Part shown: positions 32,200 through 44,436 of the stretch, in pieces
How positions within the stretch are numbered: position 1 is the stretch's first letter
How the letters are laid out: the number at the start of each line of letters is the position of its first letter
Assembly: GCA_020796225.1 (NCBI GenBank)
Contig: CM036758.1
Location: 61,715,274 to 61,779,273 of the forward strand
Reading direction: 5' to 3'
DNA length: 64,000 nucleotides
Source: Arion vulgaris
Taxonomy: Eukaryota; Mollusca; Gastropoda; Stylommatophora; Arionidae
Made by a program: the position numbers and the translations under genes
Notes under the pieces: model-generated
Told to the model about the DNA's origin: nothing
Databases searched by the model: none
What the model saw: the letters and a program-made list of their open reading frames with translations, nothing else

Positions 32200-32440
32200 A
32201 AAAATAAACATAAATGCGTGCCTTGAAATTAAAACACATAGAAAGACAGAATCACAACATCATATAGGAAAGTTGGCACAAATGCTTGAATTACATAAGA
32301 AAACAAAGAATGAAGTGGTTTGCACTTAATAAGAATGCATCCAAACTCCACCGATACAGAGTCTTCTAACAGAACATCGGGAAAGAAGCAAGGACCACTG
32401 GAAAGATGTTAGATGCTAGAATCCTGTGAAGAGCAAGATA
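32200..32440 (+). mobile_element. LINE 3'-end fragment
   Basis: Frames carry a QRMKWFA block, an IRMHPN-like block and a KEARTTGKMLDA stretch, a decayed LINE tail related to 6990-7345. It lies back-to-back with the minus-strand LINE that follows. Confidence 0.55.
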
Positions 32441-32444
32441 ACAA

Positions 32445-33060
32445 TCACACAAGCCACCAGAACAGCGCAAGACAAAACAGAAAACCACGACACTGGGCAA
32501 CAACCCGGTAGCAGTATGACGACAAAGAAAGAAGAAGTGTTCTTTCTTTTTCTGTCCATGGTATTCGTAGGATCTTTCTGTAGCATTTAGTTTCGAAGGA
32601 CTGGATTTTCGTTCTTAATTTTTGTGTAATAGTCCATGATTCACAACCATAAGTAGCCACTGGGAAAATGCATGCTCTCAATATTTTTAATTTTAGTATT
32701 TTGCTGGTGCTTTGCCACATGTTCTTCATTGTGTTTAACTTTTTGATTGCTAATGCCAATCTTCTTGAGATCTCTTTGGAGCAGTCACCATTATTGTTAA
32801 TTATTGAGCCCAGATATTCGTAGCTCTCTACACATTGGAGTTCTTCCTTGGATGTTAGGTGAGCCTTTTGCTTTGTCAGTTGACATGATTTTGTTTTTGT
32901 GTATTCAAATATAGATGTTGGTCTTCACTATGTTTCTTGGTCGTCATGATTAGGTTTCCAAACCTTCTTTGCTGGTGGATAATAATACTGTATTGCCTGC
33001 GTATCTAAGCTCTGGTATGCATTTGCCGCCTATAGTGAGAGATAGTGAGAGACAAGAGTA
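32445..33060 (-). mobile_element. LINE RT C-terminal fragment
   Basis: On the minus strand GGKCIPELRYAGNTVLLSTS (motif C, with YADD decayed to YAGN) is followed by LALAIKKLNTMKNMW, LKLKILRACIFPVATYGCES and FETKCYRKILRIPWTEK. This is the usual RT thumb block of RTE/L1-like LINEs. Confidence 0.8.
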
Positions 33061-33254
33061 GGTAACTCATTTGTATTTCTGTCATTTACTGCTACAGTTT
33101 ATCTAAACATGCTTACCCAGTTCTCCTCGTGCCAGTGTTGCTAACCGAAGTTTGTCCATAACACTCTCCTGGATGCGACTCTCAGGGAAATAAAAGTGTT
33201 TTCTTATACTGAGATATACACGTCTCTTTTTACTTCAATCTAATCAGGTTCCTT

Positions 33255-33505
33255 CTTACAGCAAGATGCACAAGTTTCACATTTCGGTAAACTGCACAAG
33301 TTCCTCTTTGAACAAAACAACACAATTTCCACATTATACAAAGCTACACAAGTTCCTCATTACAGTAAACTACACAAGTTCCACTTACACTAAAATACAC
33401 AAGTTCGTCCTTACACTAACTACAGAAATTTCCCCACACACTAAACTACACAACATCCCCCCTTACAGTAATCTACAGACGTTGCTCCTTACACTAAGTT
33501 TACTC
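33255..33505. repeat. Diverged short tandem motif, ACACAAGTTCC type
   Basis: Loose repeats of about 20-25 bp built on CTACACAAGTTCC and TTACACTAA or TTACAGTAA. It is the diverged margin of the same sequence type as the 52-bp array further on. Confidence 0.7.
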
Positions 33506-33889
33506 AAGCTCTTTAGCGATGTAGGAAAACCTACAAATCTGATGTGGTTGGACCCGATCTAGAAAAACAATAGGAGGCTGCGGTAATACTAAATAAATTG
33601 ACGTTTGCTGCAAAGACACGTTTGTATAGTATCACATAAGCAGGCACGAATTTAATCACAAGTCCTTACATTAACATACTCGAGTTCGTCATTTTTCATC
33701 AAGTTATGCATTAACCAGAGGCCAAATGACGGAAGCAATTAGCTCCAAATGATATGTACTAGATTGCTGAGGTAAAAACTGAGATTTAAGAAGTAAATTA
33801 AAAAGCGATTACATTTTCATGCAAGAATTTTTTTAAAACATGTAAATAAGTGAAGATATTTGGGTACGAAATTTCACTTTATATTTGAT

Positions 33890-34484
33890 CTACAATATTA
33901 CTTCTAACACAAAACTATACAAATTCCCCCCTGCATTAATCTACACAAGTCCTTCTAAACAAAACTATAAAAAACTGCATTACATCTTCACAAGTTCTTC
34001 TAAACCCTAAAACTATAAAAAATTTCTCACTTACTTTAATCTTACACAAGTTACTTCTAACACAAAACTATACAAATTCCACCCTGCATTAATCTACACA
34101 AGTTCCTTCTAACACAAAACTATACAAATTCCACCCTGCATTAATCTACAAGTTTCCTTCTAACACAAAACTATACAAATTCCACCCTGCATTAATCTAC
34201 ACAAGTCCCTTCTAACACAAAACTATACAAATTCCACCCTACATTAATCTACACAAGTTCCTTCTAACACAAAACTATACAAATTCCACCCTGCATTAAT
34301 CTAAAAAGTCCCTTCTAACACAAACTATACAAATTCCACCCTGCATTAATCTACACAAGTCCCTTCTAACACAAAACTATACAAATTCCACCCTGCATTA
34401 ATCTACACAAGTTCCTTCTAACACAAAACTATACAAATTCCACCCTGCATTAATCTAAAAAGTTCCTTCTAACACAAAACTATC
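33890..34484. repeat. 52-bp minisatellite
   Basis: About 11 units of CTTCTAACACAAAACTATAC, AAATTCCACCCTGCATTAAT and CTACACAAGTTC, 52 bp in total. The first units (33890-34060) are degenerate and the later ones nearly identical. No coding frame is kept. Confidence 0.95.
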
Positions 34485-34786
34485 CCATTTCTTTATATAT
34501 TTATCAACACATATTCTATATTTTAATAACACCATATTTAATGAAATACAGCAAATACTTAAAGCACGCAACACATGAATGTAAATGAAAAGCTTAATCA
34601 TTGCTGAATCAATGATATATATTGCAACACTTTGTATATGTACCACACACAAAACTTTCAAAGTTCACGCAGGATACCACACCTTCAGCTTTGTCAAAAC
34701 ATCCTGGGAAAGAAAGACCGTGACAGTACGCTTAAATGTCTGTCGAGATCGCTTGGTTTTTCCATTCGGTTCAACTTCAGCTAAAG

Positions 34787-35134
34787 CAGCGTTTCTCAAA
34801 TTGGGGTTCGCGGACCTAGGGACCGCAGAGATACTCACAGGGATCCTCAAGTGGACCTAGGGGACCCACGAGATACTCACGGGATCCTCAAGCACTTGAA
34901 GAAATAGTATGATCTTTGACATTTCAAACAAATAAATACGTTTTACGCCTAATTATAAACATAATGTTTTCATTGTTGTTTATTAAAATATTAAATTGCA
35001 GACATTGTTTACTATTGTAACACGCAGATAATTCATTCCAGTCCATTTTCATATGTAGCAACTTTCGGAGGTACACAGCAGTAAAATGTATTTAAAAAGG
35101 GGATCCGTGGTAATGCAAAGTTTGGGAACCGCTG
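34787..35134. mobile_element. hAT-like MITE
   Basis: The left end CAGCGTTTCTCAAATT and the right end, read inward as CAGCGGTTCCCAAACTT, are the classic imperfect hAT terminal repeats. Flanking 8-mers AGCTAAAG and ATCAAAAG agree at 6 of 8 positions, a plausible aged target duplication. The 348-bp body has a local repeat near the left end (GAGATACTCACGGGATCCTC twice) and no transposase. Confidence 0.75.
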
Positions 35135-35334
35135 ATCAAAAGTGATACATGAAGTGTTTTCTATTTTTATATTTCTGGTAGCATTTTCAGATATTAGGCT
35201 ATGAAGCTTCTTATTTTTAGTACCTAGTGTGCAGGAAGTAGGAGAGCTAATTCCTTTCTTCAAATGTGAAACATCGAGTGCGAGATTGAGCCCACAACCC
35301 TCTTGTGTCCGAGTCAATAGACAAACGTTTATGT

Positions 35335-35562
35335 ATTACGCTAATCCGTGGCACATATGAACAGTAGAGAATATTACGCTAATCCGTGGCACATATGAAC
35401 AGTAGAGAATATTACGCTAATCCGTGGCACATATGAACAGTAGAGAATATTACGCTAATCCGTGGCACATATGAACAGTAGAGAATATTACGCTAATCCG
35501 TGGCACATATGAACAGTAGAGAATATTACGCTAATCCGTCCCACATATGAACAGTAGAGAAT
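35335..35562. repeat. 38-bp tandem repeat, six units
   Basis: The unit is ATTACGCTAATCCGTGGCAC plus ATATGAACAGTAGAGAAT. Six units occupy exactly 228 bp. All are identical by eye except the last, which has CCGTCCCAC. Confidence 0.97.
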
Positions 35563-35639
35563 GAAAATAGAGATGTCACTCGAGAGCATAGAAGGGTACA
35601 ATTAATAAGTAAACGAATATAACGACTAGTAAAGTTATT

Positions 35640-36095
35640 TACGAGAGGAGACTTAACATCTTTCACCTTCGATGTCTCCGCAAGATTATGAACATCAGGT
35701 GGTACGACACGATAACCAACTCTGAAGTACTGCAACGTGCAAACCTGCCTTCCATCATGGGCATGCTCAGCAGTAGACGACTAAGATGGTTGGGCATGTG
35801 AGAAGAATGAAACTTGTCGGATCCCAAAACAAATGTTGTTCTTGAACTCTCGGAGGAAGAGGCACAATGACAGACTACTGCTCAGATATAAAGATGTCAG
35901 CAAAGACTCATTGAAAACTCTTCTATGGTGCCGGCACATGGGAAAAACTAGCTGATGACAGAGTTGTGTGGAAAGCCATATTGCGAAAGGGCACAGAGTC
36001 TTTTGAGAAGAGACTTATGTATGAGCTGAACAACAAGAGAGGAAAGCGAAAACTCAGAAGTTGTCGCAGTAAAACCTTGCACAATTGACCGTCTG
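35640..36095 (+). mobile_element. LINE 3'-end fragment
   Basis: Frames read RRLNIFHLRCLRKIMNIRWY, SSRRLRWLGM, then FEKRL-like and R-rich blocks before the 3' end. This is a LINE tail of the L1/CR1-like kind, frameshifted. Confidence 0.7.
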
Positions 36096-36129
36096 TAAAG
36101 ACGAAAAAGGCCATATAAAGTTATTAAGT

Positions 36130-36310
36130 TGATGATGATGATAGTGATGATGACTATTATGATGATGATAATGATGGTGACGAGGAGGATAATGATGAGG
36201 ATGATAATGAGGATGATGACCATGATGGTGATGATGATGACGATTATAATGATGATAAGGATAAAAAAGAGATGATGATGACGATGATACCGATGATTAT
36301 GAAGAAGAAA
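36130..36310. repeat. GAT-rich imperfect triplet tract
   Basis: Mostly GATGATGAT with scattered AAT, GGT and GAG triplets. It is low-complexity DNA directly after the LINE end. Confidence 0.9.
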
Positions 36311-36554
36311 AGGAAATTAGTATAACGACATTGACGATCATTGGTGTTGATGCCAATGAAAAAGAAAGAGTGATGAGTAATGATACTCAGCGAAGTGCAA
36401 TAATGATGGTCCTATCAATTAATCAAACCTTCAAACAATATTCAAATAAACATGAAGAAACTTCAAGTCACAAAACTTTCTCACATTTCAGACTTAATAA
36501 CTTTATTCGTTTCAACGCACACAAAAGTGTGTCCTGTTTGCTTCGGAGATTATT

Positions 36555-36803
36555 TCTTCTTCTTTTTTACGTTCGTTCTTTACGACCAATTTTAATCACT
36601 CTTTGTGATGTTTGATCTTTGTCAAGAACGTGTGTACGTTGCACATTGGTTTAGTAGGCCCCTAAACGCATAGATTTCTACAAGTTTAGGACATGTGCAT
36701 CCGATTTCAGCCAAACCTCCTTAGTCGCCTCTTACGACATGCATGGCAGGTAACAGTGGTTCTATTCTTTACACCCAAATTTGGGCCCCGTAACCACTCA
36801 GGC
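36555..36803 (-). mobile_element. CTT-tailed SINE, family 2
   Basis: Matches the SINE at 17661-17905 along its whole length, with the CTTCTTC tail at 36555 and the tRNA-like head (read GCCTGAGTGGTTACGGG on the minus strand) at 36803. No clean target duplication is seen. Confidence 0.85.
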
Positions 36804-36812
36804 GTATGAGGT

Positions 36813-37080
36813 CTTAATTCGGCCAGCACACAAAGAAACCTTATCAAAAGAATAAGAATCAGACAATCAAGGTTCTTCGGGCATAAAATGCGAAGAGAAG
36901 GTTTATAGCTTTTGGTTAGCAGGTAGAATTTAGGGAAGGAGAGATCGAGAAAGATAGAGGGAGAAGATGTTGGATGGAATGACATCATATTTCGACACAA
37001 GATCGACATCAGAACTGATTACATGCACGATGAAGAAAGAGTTATGGAGACATGATCGCCTACGCCAGCAGGCGTGACAC
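36813..37080 (+). mobile_element. LINE 3'-end fragment, same family as 1-360
   Basis: Close to 91-345 over its full length, including TGCGAAGAGAAGGTTTA and the terminal ATGATCGCCTACGCC block with the stop. It is 5'-truncated at the SINE. Confidence 0.8.
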
Positions 37081-37184
37081 TTGTTTTATTGACATGTATA
37101 TGTGTGTTATGTTCCAAAAAACTAATTTGCAACCTCTGTATTTGTGTGTGTGTTGTTGTGTTTGAAGCTGACAAATAATGCTTT

Positions 37185-37340
37185 TCTTCTTCACACTTCG
37201 CCCCTAGGAAGGCATTGGCCCACAACCATTGCCTTCCAAGCCCTCCTATCCAAGTTCAGATCTCTCCATTCTCTCCTCACTTTCTTGCATTTCATCTCCA
37301 ACTCAGTCCCCTTTTCCTGGGCCCCACCTCATACCTGGGG
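37185..37340. repeat. Short dispersed repeat, copy 1
   Basis: Shares CTTCTTCACACTTC, GGAAGGCATTGGCCCACAACC and the following 100 bases with 38775-38930. The nature of the repeat is unclear. 37341-37590 shows nothing recognisable. Confidence 0.6.
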
Positions 37341-37589
37341 GTTCATCAGAGACCTGTCCAGAGCCAACTATAAACAACTGGGGCCCTTCGGCCCAGGTAA
37401 GAATTTGGGGAAAACAGACCCCCCACACCACGGATCTCCCTTCCCGTTTTGGGGTTTTAGACAATTTTTTAAAATCAACACAAAATGCTAACTCAGTTAT
37501 ATTTTGCAACAAGGTTTAAAATAAGGAATATCAATATAATGAATATTTTTTACCAATAAATAACCATAGACTCACAGTTTAAAAATTGC

Positions 37590-37760
37590 AAAAAGGTGAT
37601 TTTATCAAAAATCTTCTTGATCCCTTCAACTCATCTATGGTCCCGGGAATACTCCGACCTCATTACTCTGGGGGCCTGTGGCCTGTCTCGCGATGCTGTT
37701 AGAGGGTCTCCCGAGTGTGTGTCATATCCATTACCACTTTCTGCTCATTATCTCTCGTTC
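37590..37760 (-). mobile_element. LINE 3'-end scrap
   Basis: Reverse complement resembles 5640-5710 (GGTAATGGATATGACACAC and the following block), i.e. the RKWRWIGHTLR part of a LINE tail. It lies inverted against the next fragment. Confidence 0.55.
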
Positions 37761-37799
37761 CCCTTGACGTTGAAATAATGATGATGTCCAACTTATTAA

Positions 37800-38190
37800 T
37801 GAAATAGTTGATATTCTTAAGATTAGGATTAAGAATGTTATCAACATACATCTTTGCCGTATTCTCATAATGAGATGGTATAACAGACTGGCAAACACAG
37901 ATCTGTCACTGAGAACAGGGCAGGAATCCATGATGAACAAAGACAGGAGGAGAAAATGGGGATGTGTCGGACATGTCCAACGAAAGACACCGTCGGCTGT
38001 TACTAGAGAAGCTCTGGAGTGGATCCCGCAAAGCAAGCAAAGAATAGGGCTTCATAAACAGACCCGAATACAGTGTTTTCTTGAGGAACTGAAAAATGCT
38101 GATTATTGGAAGCTTTGAAGAAAACGGCTAGACCTGGAAAAGTGGAGAATAACTATTGAAACCTAATGCTCCACGGGGAGCGGAGAGAAA
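37800..38190 (+). mobile_element. LINE 3'-end fragment
   Basis: The frame reads MRWYNRLANTDLSLRTGQES, RRRKWGCVGHVQRKTPSAVT, REALEWIPQSKQRIGLHKQT and EELKNADYW. It is a LINE C-terminal tail with a mostly open frame. 38191-38770 shows nothing recognisable. Confidence 0.75.
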
Positions 38191-38774
38191 TACGTCTAAC
38201 TGATTTAGTAACTATTATAGCTGGTTTTGTTACGATTAGGACCGGTCCTATACACCTCTGTTTCAATAATAGCTGTGTATTATTTCCTCAGCTATATTTG
38301 GCTAACAGTTTCAGCACGCATGAGTAACGACGGTGTGGAGGATGTATGAAGCAGGTTGAGTCACGGGGCTAAGCCTCACTGACAAAGTTAACCTGGATTC
38401 AAACTGTTGGCCCTACACATCCTAGTTGTTGTGATGTGCTAAGAATGTCACCGATACACCACTTGATGTGCTGTGTTGTTGACGTGACCTTCGTATGTAA
38501 TATAAATATCTTCACTGCCTGTGTTTACAATGTAGAAAATGAACAAGAGCCACGAGTCGTGAACTATTGCCCTCATATAACTAAAAAGACGTATCTAACG
38601 CTGAAAGTTAGGTCGTGTCAAACTATGGGAGACCGGTGAAGACCTCAAGCGCACCGCCCTGTTTATGACACATACCGGAGTAGTGCATAGCAGAAGTTGA
38701 TCGTAGAAGACGAAGGTCGTGTCATGATGCAAGTATATAAAGAAACAAGATTTATATCTTACGTTAAAACGTTA

Positions 38775-38930
38775 TGTGCTCTTCTTCACTCTTCATCTCT
38801 AGGGAGGCATAGGCCTGCAACCAGGGCCTTTCAAGCCGTCCTATACAATGCCATCTTTCCAGATTTTCTACGCTCTGCCCATTTTCTTGCATTCCGTCTC
38901 AACCCCATCGCTAGGTGTTCTTGTGTCTTC
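38775..38930. repeat. Short dispersed repeat, copy 2
   Basis: Partner of 37185-37340: CTTCTTCACTCTTCATC, GGAGGCATAGGCCTGCAACC and collinear downstream similarity. Confidence 0.6.
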
Positions 38931-38959
38931 CCACTATATTACCCAAAACGTTAAGTGTG

Positions 38960-39752
38960 CGGTCTTAAAATAACTTTATTATCAAAATTTTGGTTATTGG
39001 TTACTAAACTGACGTCATTGCACTCCGGCAGACCCATAGATGCTCAGTCTCCCCAACAGATATCGAAGAGTATGCATACTGATGGTTCCTGTGGCTCGCT
39101 GATTAAACACACCTCTCACTCTGCCTCTCAGGCATCCAGTTCGACGAACAACGGTTAACTCCAAACTGCTTAATCGCTGTCGATTCAACATCGATATTAG
39201 TGTCCTCATCCCAAAAGAGAGTCTGAAGAGGACCGAAGAATATCCCCTATCCATCTTCAACTCCAACAATCGATGCTGTTGATGCAAGCCTGTCCGCTCT
39301 CTCATTACCGTAAACACCGCATGCCCAGGACAGTATATCCCCGTAAGCCGCTGGAGGTTAGAAACTTCTATAGACGACATCCCCTCATACCGAAACCTGC
39401 CCTTCTGGATCTTGTGAAGCATCGACTGAGAGTCAGATACAACAACTGCCCCAGTAAATGAAGTCCCAGAAATCCAATGGAGGGCAGCAGTAACGGCCTC
39501 AACCTCCATCCTCATACTAGAAGTAGTTGTCCTGTATGCCCCACTTCGCTCTGCAACAACCCAACCATGCGCATTAGCCAAGAAACCCCAGCCGGATTTC
39601 TCCCCACGTTGAACCGACCCATCAGTATATACAACATCATCATCCCTTGCATTATCTTCTATCAGCTGCTTAACTGCGAGATCAGCCTTCATGTTGCCCC
39701 AATCTCTACATTCTCTTCCAAGAGTAATGATAACATTGAGATAGTTCATCAT
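38960..39752 (-). mobile_element. RNase H-bearing LINE, 3' part
   Basis: On the minus strand the frame from 39752 has VVYTDGSVQRGEKSGWGF (Asp), SSMRMEVEAVTAALHW (Glu), AVVVSDSQSMLHKIQKG (Asp) and CPGH. A frame problem there replaces the last GNExAD block. The tail reads LKMDRGYSSVL, LRGRVRGVFNQRATGTISMH, TLRYLLGR. The tail matches 10990-11270. The 245-residue open frame suggests a younger insertion than most here. Confidence 0.82.
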
Positions 39753-39834
39753 GCTACCATCTGTTGGGATCCATTGTTATCATAAATAACAAACAGATAA
39801 GAATCATATGGTAGTGAATTTGAAATGGGAAAAG

Positions 39835-39950
39835 AAGAACAGAGGGATATATAGAGATTATGACACAGATATAGATAGCTATGATAGATAGATTGCATTC
39901 AATGATAGACAGATAATAGGTAGCTAGGTAGGTAGGTGGAAGGGGCACAA
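39835..39950. repeat. GATA-rich low-complexity tract
   Basis: Imperfect GATA/TAGA and TAGG repeats. No gene. The following 39951-40130 contains two CTGGGAGCCTTCACTC-type direct repeats and a C-run but no recognised feature. Confidence 0.7.
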
Positions 39951-40139
39951 AAAGAACAGGCGGAAACAGATATGAATAAGGCTACACCGCCATCCAGACC
40001 AGCAAGGGGGAGCTGGGAGCCTTCACTCCCACCCCCCCCGACCGACTTGGGAGCCTTCACTCCTACTGCTGCAGTTCCTGTACTCTAACCTAGGTCAGGA
40101 CCTTGTTGAGGAGCCTGTCATTTCGACTATCTACTCAAG

Positions 40140-40485
40140 CCATCCCCCGTGACGCAGTGATTCCCCTGAGAACCGTTTATTCATTCTATGGACTTCGACC
40201 TCTGACTCAACGCATACTTCCTATGCTTCTAATGTCATCTCGTGCCTTGTTATCATATGGGCTCATTAGGCATTTATCCATATATTGTTATGCCTCCTTT
40301 CACTTCGTTTTGGATTTTCGTTGTTCGTTTTCCAGATTTTCATCTAGGTTTATGTCACATGTATCGTCCATTTGTAGTGTTCTCGAAATTCGTCATTCTG
40401 TTTATGTTTCTTAAAAGGCTTTGCAACGTTGCGTTTATCGTCACTGTTTATGTATTTAAATAGTACTTTGTTTACGTGTTACCTA
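40140..40485 (+). mobile_element. Penelope-like element 3' tail, inverted relative to its neighbour
   Basis: The plus strand matches the 3' untranslated tail of the Penelope-like elements: GAGAACCGTTTATTCATTC, CTCAACGCATAC, CCATTTGTAGTGTTCTCG, and the terminal CGTCACTGTTTATG. It faces the minus-strand element that begins at about 40605, leaving about 120 bp between the two tails. Confidence 0.75.
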
Positions 40486-40604
40486 TTTTTCCAGTTTACT
40501 GAGTATTGTATCTATGTCTCTCATTCTGTCTTTCCATGTTATCAGTTGTTGAGTAGCACTAACGTCAAGTTTACAATCTACGTCTACAGATTCATTCCCA
40601 GATA

Positions 40605-43520
40605 TTTCCGAGGAACACTACAAATGGACGATTACATGTGGAAACATAAACCTATCTAATGAAAATCTGGGAATAAAAACGAACAACGAAATGAGTGCAA
40701 CACAAAAACCGAAAGTGGAAAAGAAGAGAAACAATAAACAATATAGTGGATAAATGACACATATATGGAGCAAACACACATATAGATAATAAGGCACGAG
40801 ATAAGACAGTACTAAGAAGCATAGTAATGTAATGCGTTGAGTCCAAGAGGTCGCAAAGTGCCATAGAATGAAATAAAACGGTTCTCCAGGGCGAATCGAC
40901 TGCGATCATCGAAGGAACATGATCGGATGGCTGTGACCTGGACATCGTCAACTCCTGAATGGCCAGTATCTTGAAATGGTGCCACAGGAGTAACAGAGCA
41001 TTGGCGAATATCGCGAGGTGGCGAATCGGTCACTGAGTCTCTTACCGGTTTCGCCAATATAGGACTTGTTGCATCGTTTGCAGGTGATGGCATAGATGAT
41101 ATTGCGGAACTCACACGTGAAACTGTCTTGAATGGCATACGTAGCTTTTGGAAAAGAGACAGTGGGGTCTGTATTACATATGCACATGTATTATAGCGCC
41201 GACGTCCGCACTGAATGGTGCCCAAGTGACTCTGGATATTAGGCTTGAGGCGACTGTGTACCAACATATCCTTGAGGCTTATGTCCCGTCTGTAAGCCAC
41301 CAAAGGATAGTGTTGGAAGACCGAATGTGTCTCAGGATCAGACTGAAGAATAGGGAGATGATGGAATAAGACCTTTTCACCAGGGAACTATGAGGGTGGA
41401 AAGTTAAGATAAGTTTAACCCTGTCAGAATTTGGGGTTCTATGTATGTGAGAAAGGGCCTCCTGGCGAGCAATTAGCTGAACCCGATGCATGGCAGATGT
41501 AAGCACATTCTCCGGGTATAGGCGCTGGCGGAAGAAACCCAGCATCTCGTGAGCTCTATCAAGAAAATCGTCGTCCTCACTACAGAGGCGACGAAGGCGT
41601 AAGAGTTGAGAGAAAGGTAAAGAGTCACGACAGGCCTGGGGATGGGAAGAGGTATACAGAAGAAAGCTATGTGTATCAGTAGGCTTGTAGTATACTGATG
41701 TAGTGATAGTGGATAGGTTGATGGTGATAGTGATGTCAAGAAAATTGACACAGGAGGTAGAGATGGGAGAGGTGAACCGAATAGCAGGATTGAAGGCATT
41801 GATGAAGGTGATGAAGAGTGATAAATCGGCTTCAGACATATCGGTAACTCCAATACAATCATCGATGTATCTATGATACACAGACGGAAGAGGGCCATCA
41901 TAGGTGTTCCATACTAGGTGTTCAAGATGACCCATGAATAGACAAGCATAGCTGGGTCCCATTTTAGTACCCTATGGCGACCCACTAATCTGTTCGAAGA
42001 ACTGGTCATTGAACTGAAAGGAGTTGAGAGTGAGAACTAGTTCAGCAAGACGAAGGAGAGTCGAGGTGGAGACAAGAGGGTTAGTTCTCCTGTCGAGAAA
42101 ACTGAGAGCTTGAAGTCCGTCAGAATGAGGTATAGAGGTATACAGTGAGCAGACATCAAGGAGGAAGAGGCGATAAGTCCTGCCAGGCAACAACTTAATA
42201 GAAGAAAACAGACAAAGTGTGGTTAGTATCCTTCAAGAATGAAGGTAGTGTGGTGACTATAGGATTGAAGATACTATCAAGGAATTCGGAGATATGTTCC
42301 GTAGGACAAGAGCAAGCAGAAACAATAGGCCTACCAGGATTGTGAAGTTTATGAATTTTGGGAGCATATAGAATGCGGGTTTGCCCAAACAACTGTCGAT
42401 GACACATAGTGATGATGCGCCGGTAGGAAGGTCTTTGGAGGCAATGAGGTTCTTGATGACTGTACGGACCTTACTATTGTTGGATAGTGTAGCATCAGAA
42501 GGAATATTATTGTAGAATAGGTTGTTACGTAGTTGGTTGTGGCCTTCCTGAAGGTATAGTTCTTTACTCCATACGACTATGGCACCACCTTTATCAGCGG
42601 GTTTGATAACAATGTCATCACGTCGACGGAGGTGTGATAGAGCACGAAACTCGGACGGTGACATGTTAGAACGCCCTAGGCGTTTAGGGTGAGAAGTCCA
42701 ATGTCGATGAAGTATTCCTGATGTAGAGATCAAGAGCGTTAGAGGCACCAGGTTTAGGAGTCCAATCATGTTTGCGAGTGGAATACTTGGAGAACATACT
42801 CGAGTCGTGATGTTCTAGAGGGTCCTCCTGGTGATGAAAGTGGAATTTGAGTCGCAGGCCACGGTGGAAACGGTTCACATCCTGAAGAGTAGAGTAGTGG
42901 TCAATGGAGGGACGGAGAGGAACAAACTTGAGACCCTTACTTAAAACACATCTCTCGCTGTCAGATAAGAGAAGGTCTGGGGGGATGCAGACAACCTGGG
43001 TAGGAGGAGAAGATAGTAGTGGACAATTGAGAGGAGTGGTAGAAGGTACAGGGCGAAGAAGGTCAAGTTTTGTTGATGATGCATGCAAATAAATTCATGC
43101 AGTTGTCTGTTGAGAACGTGGATGGTGAAACGAATAAGGGAGTAAAGGAGCATATTGGTAGAGGTGAGACTTCGTAGACGTTGTAGAAGTAGGGACTGGG
43201 AGGAATCCAAGTCAGATAGAAGGTGTGAGTGGTTGGCAGCGATACAACGCATGCGTTGTAGTGCACATTTGGTTTCTAACTTAAGTAACCTACGCTGCTC
43301 CCTGGGGTATAATGAGCCTGCAGAGGTTTGGAAGTTGGAAGCAAAGCCTTTGGGAATAACCTTAAGACGCTGACATGTGAAGAGAAAATTACGATGAGAG
43401 CAGAAACGAGTTTTTTTAAAGTAACCATAGCATAACTGATGGCAGTAAGACGCACATCAGCCGGTAGGAGGCTGAAGGAAACCGAGATATAAGATCGAAG
43501 AAAATTCAACAAGTATTGAA
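40605..43520 (-). mobile_element. Penelope-like retroelement, near full-length but frameshifted
   Basis: From the 5' side (minus strand): an N-terminal region with ERCVLSKGLKFVPL and RLKFHF (about 42960-42840), then [40 protein letters not shown] and FLLDVCSLYTSIPH (RT core). Next come YGTKMGPSYACLFMGHLE-like sequence, VYHRYIDDCIGVTDM (catalytic YIDD), NFLDITITI and a Cys-rich linker. A GIY-YIG endonuclease ends the protein (IIYAITCKRCNKSYIGETG, about 41120-41060; stop at 40812). At least six frame changes. The 3' tail is cut short at 40605 compared with 7812-8170. RT plus GIY-YIG fits the Neptune/Poseidon-like Penelope clades; the exact clade is not determined. Confidence 0.88.
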
Positions 43521-44268
43521 GGGAAGGCTAGAAATACAAACAAAAGAACCGATATTATATGCTAAAAAGGGGGGGGTGTAGGAACGGGAAATGCACCTAC
43601 ACAACAAAAATAACTATAAAATCTTACCTTAAATAAGTGACGACGAATAGTTGCAGCAATATGGCGACGATTATCGAAAAAAGGTGGAGGCTGCAGTAAA
43701 ACTTTGAAAAATAGCTAAACACGTAAACACATGAGCAAACTAAGAAAATTAAGAATTATCTCCTTTCGGAGAATGCACAGTTATTATCCAAATTTCATTT
43801 TTTTGAGAACTTTTAAAATGCACACCGTAAAGGTCATTTCTGTGCTATTCTAGCGACGGCGGTTCGAATAACGGTTTACCTCGCGTAACACAAGTTTACA
43901 CAAGACCTATTGTCTCCTTAGACAAAGAGGCCAATAATGATGATGATGAGAAAGACGTACATTTTTTAATTTTGTTAGCATCTTGGTAAGTGTAAACATG
44001 AAAAATGTTTACAATACTAGCTACTAGTGCAGAATAAAAAGAGCATACAACCACTTTATAACAAACATTTTCACACACCTACTAGTCTACTATACTAGTA
44101 CAGGCTACTAACGCTACACCACCCAAACCTTCAATGAAGGCTTCACCTCAAAGCCAGAGAAGCTGACATAGTGTAATATACAACATACATTAATTCAACA
44201 GGTAGCAACTGTAACTCAGAAACCATACTACTGACCTGATCCAGCAATTTTTCTATTTTCAGATCACA

Positions 44269-44334
44269 ATGGATGTTAAACCAATGATACTATTTTTGGA
44301 TGAAAAAATCAAGTTGGAACCAGTCGTCTGTAAA
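44269..44334 (+). CDS. Zinc-finger gene copy B, exon 1
   Basis: The acceptor TTTTCTATTTTCAG ends at 44262 and the ATG is at 44269. The exon codes MDVKPMILF...LEPVVCK and ends at the donor AAA|GTGAGT at 44335. Same length as copy A (66 nt), with a three-base loss and a three-base gain that cancel in frame, a pattern expected under coding constraint. IKLE keeps the SUMO-type motif. Confidence 0.75.
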
Positions 44335-44436
44335 GTGAGTGAATCTTTTTTAAACAAAACATGTTATTATAGATTTTATATGTTTGATTTACTAAAGAGA
44401 AAATAACTGATAAATTAATGATTGAATAACATCATT

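Noticed and set aside
36130..36310. Acidic Asp-rich coding exon
   Set aside because: It is a GAT triplet tract directly after a LINE 3' end, with interruptions and no splice sites.
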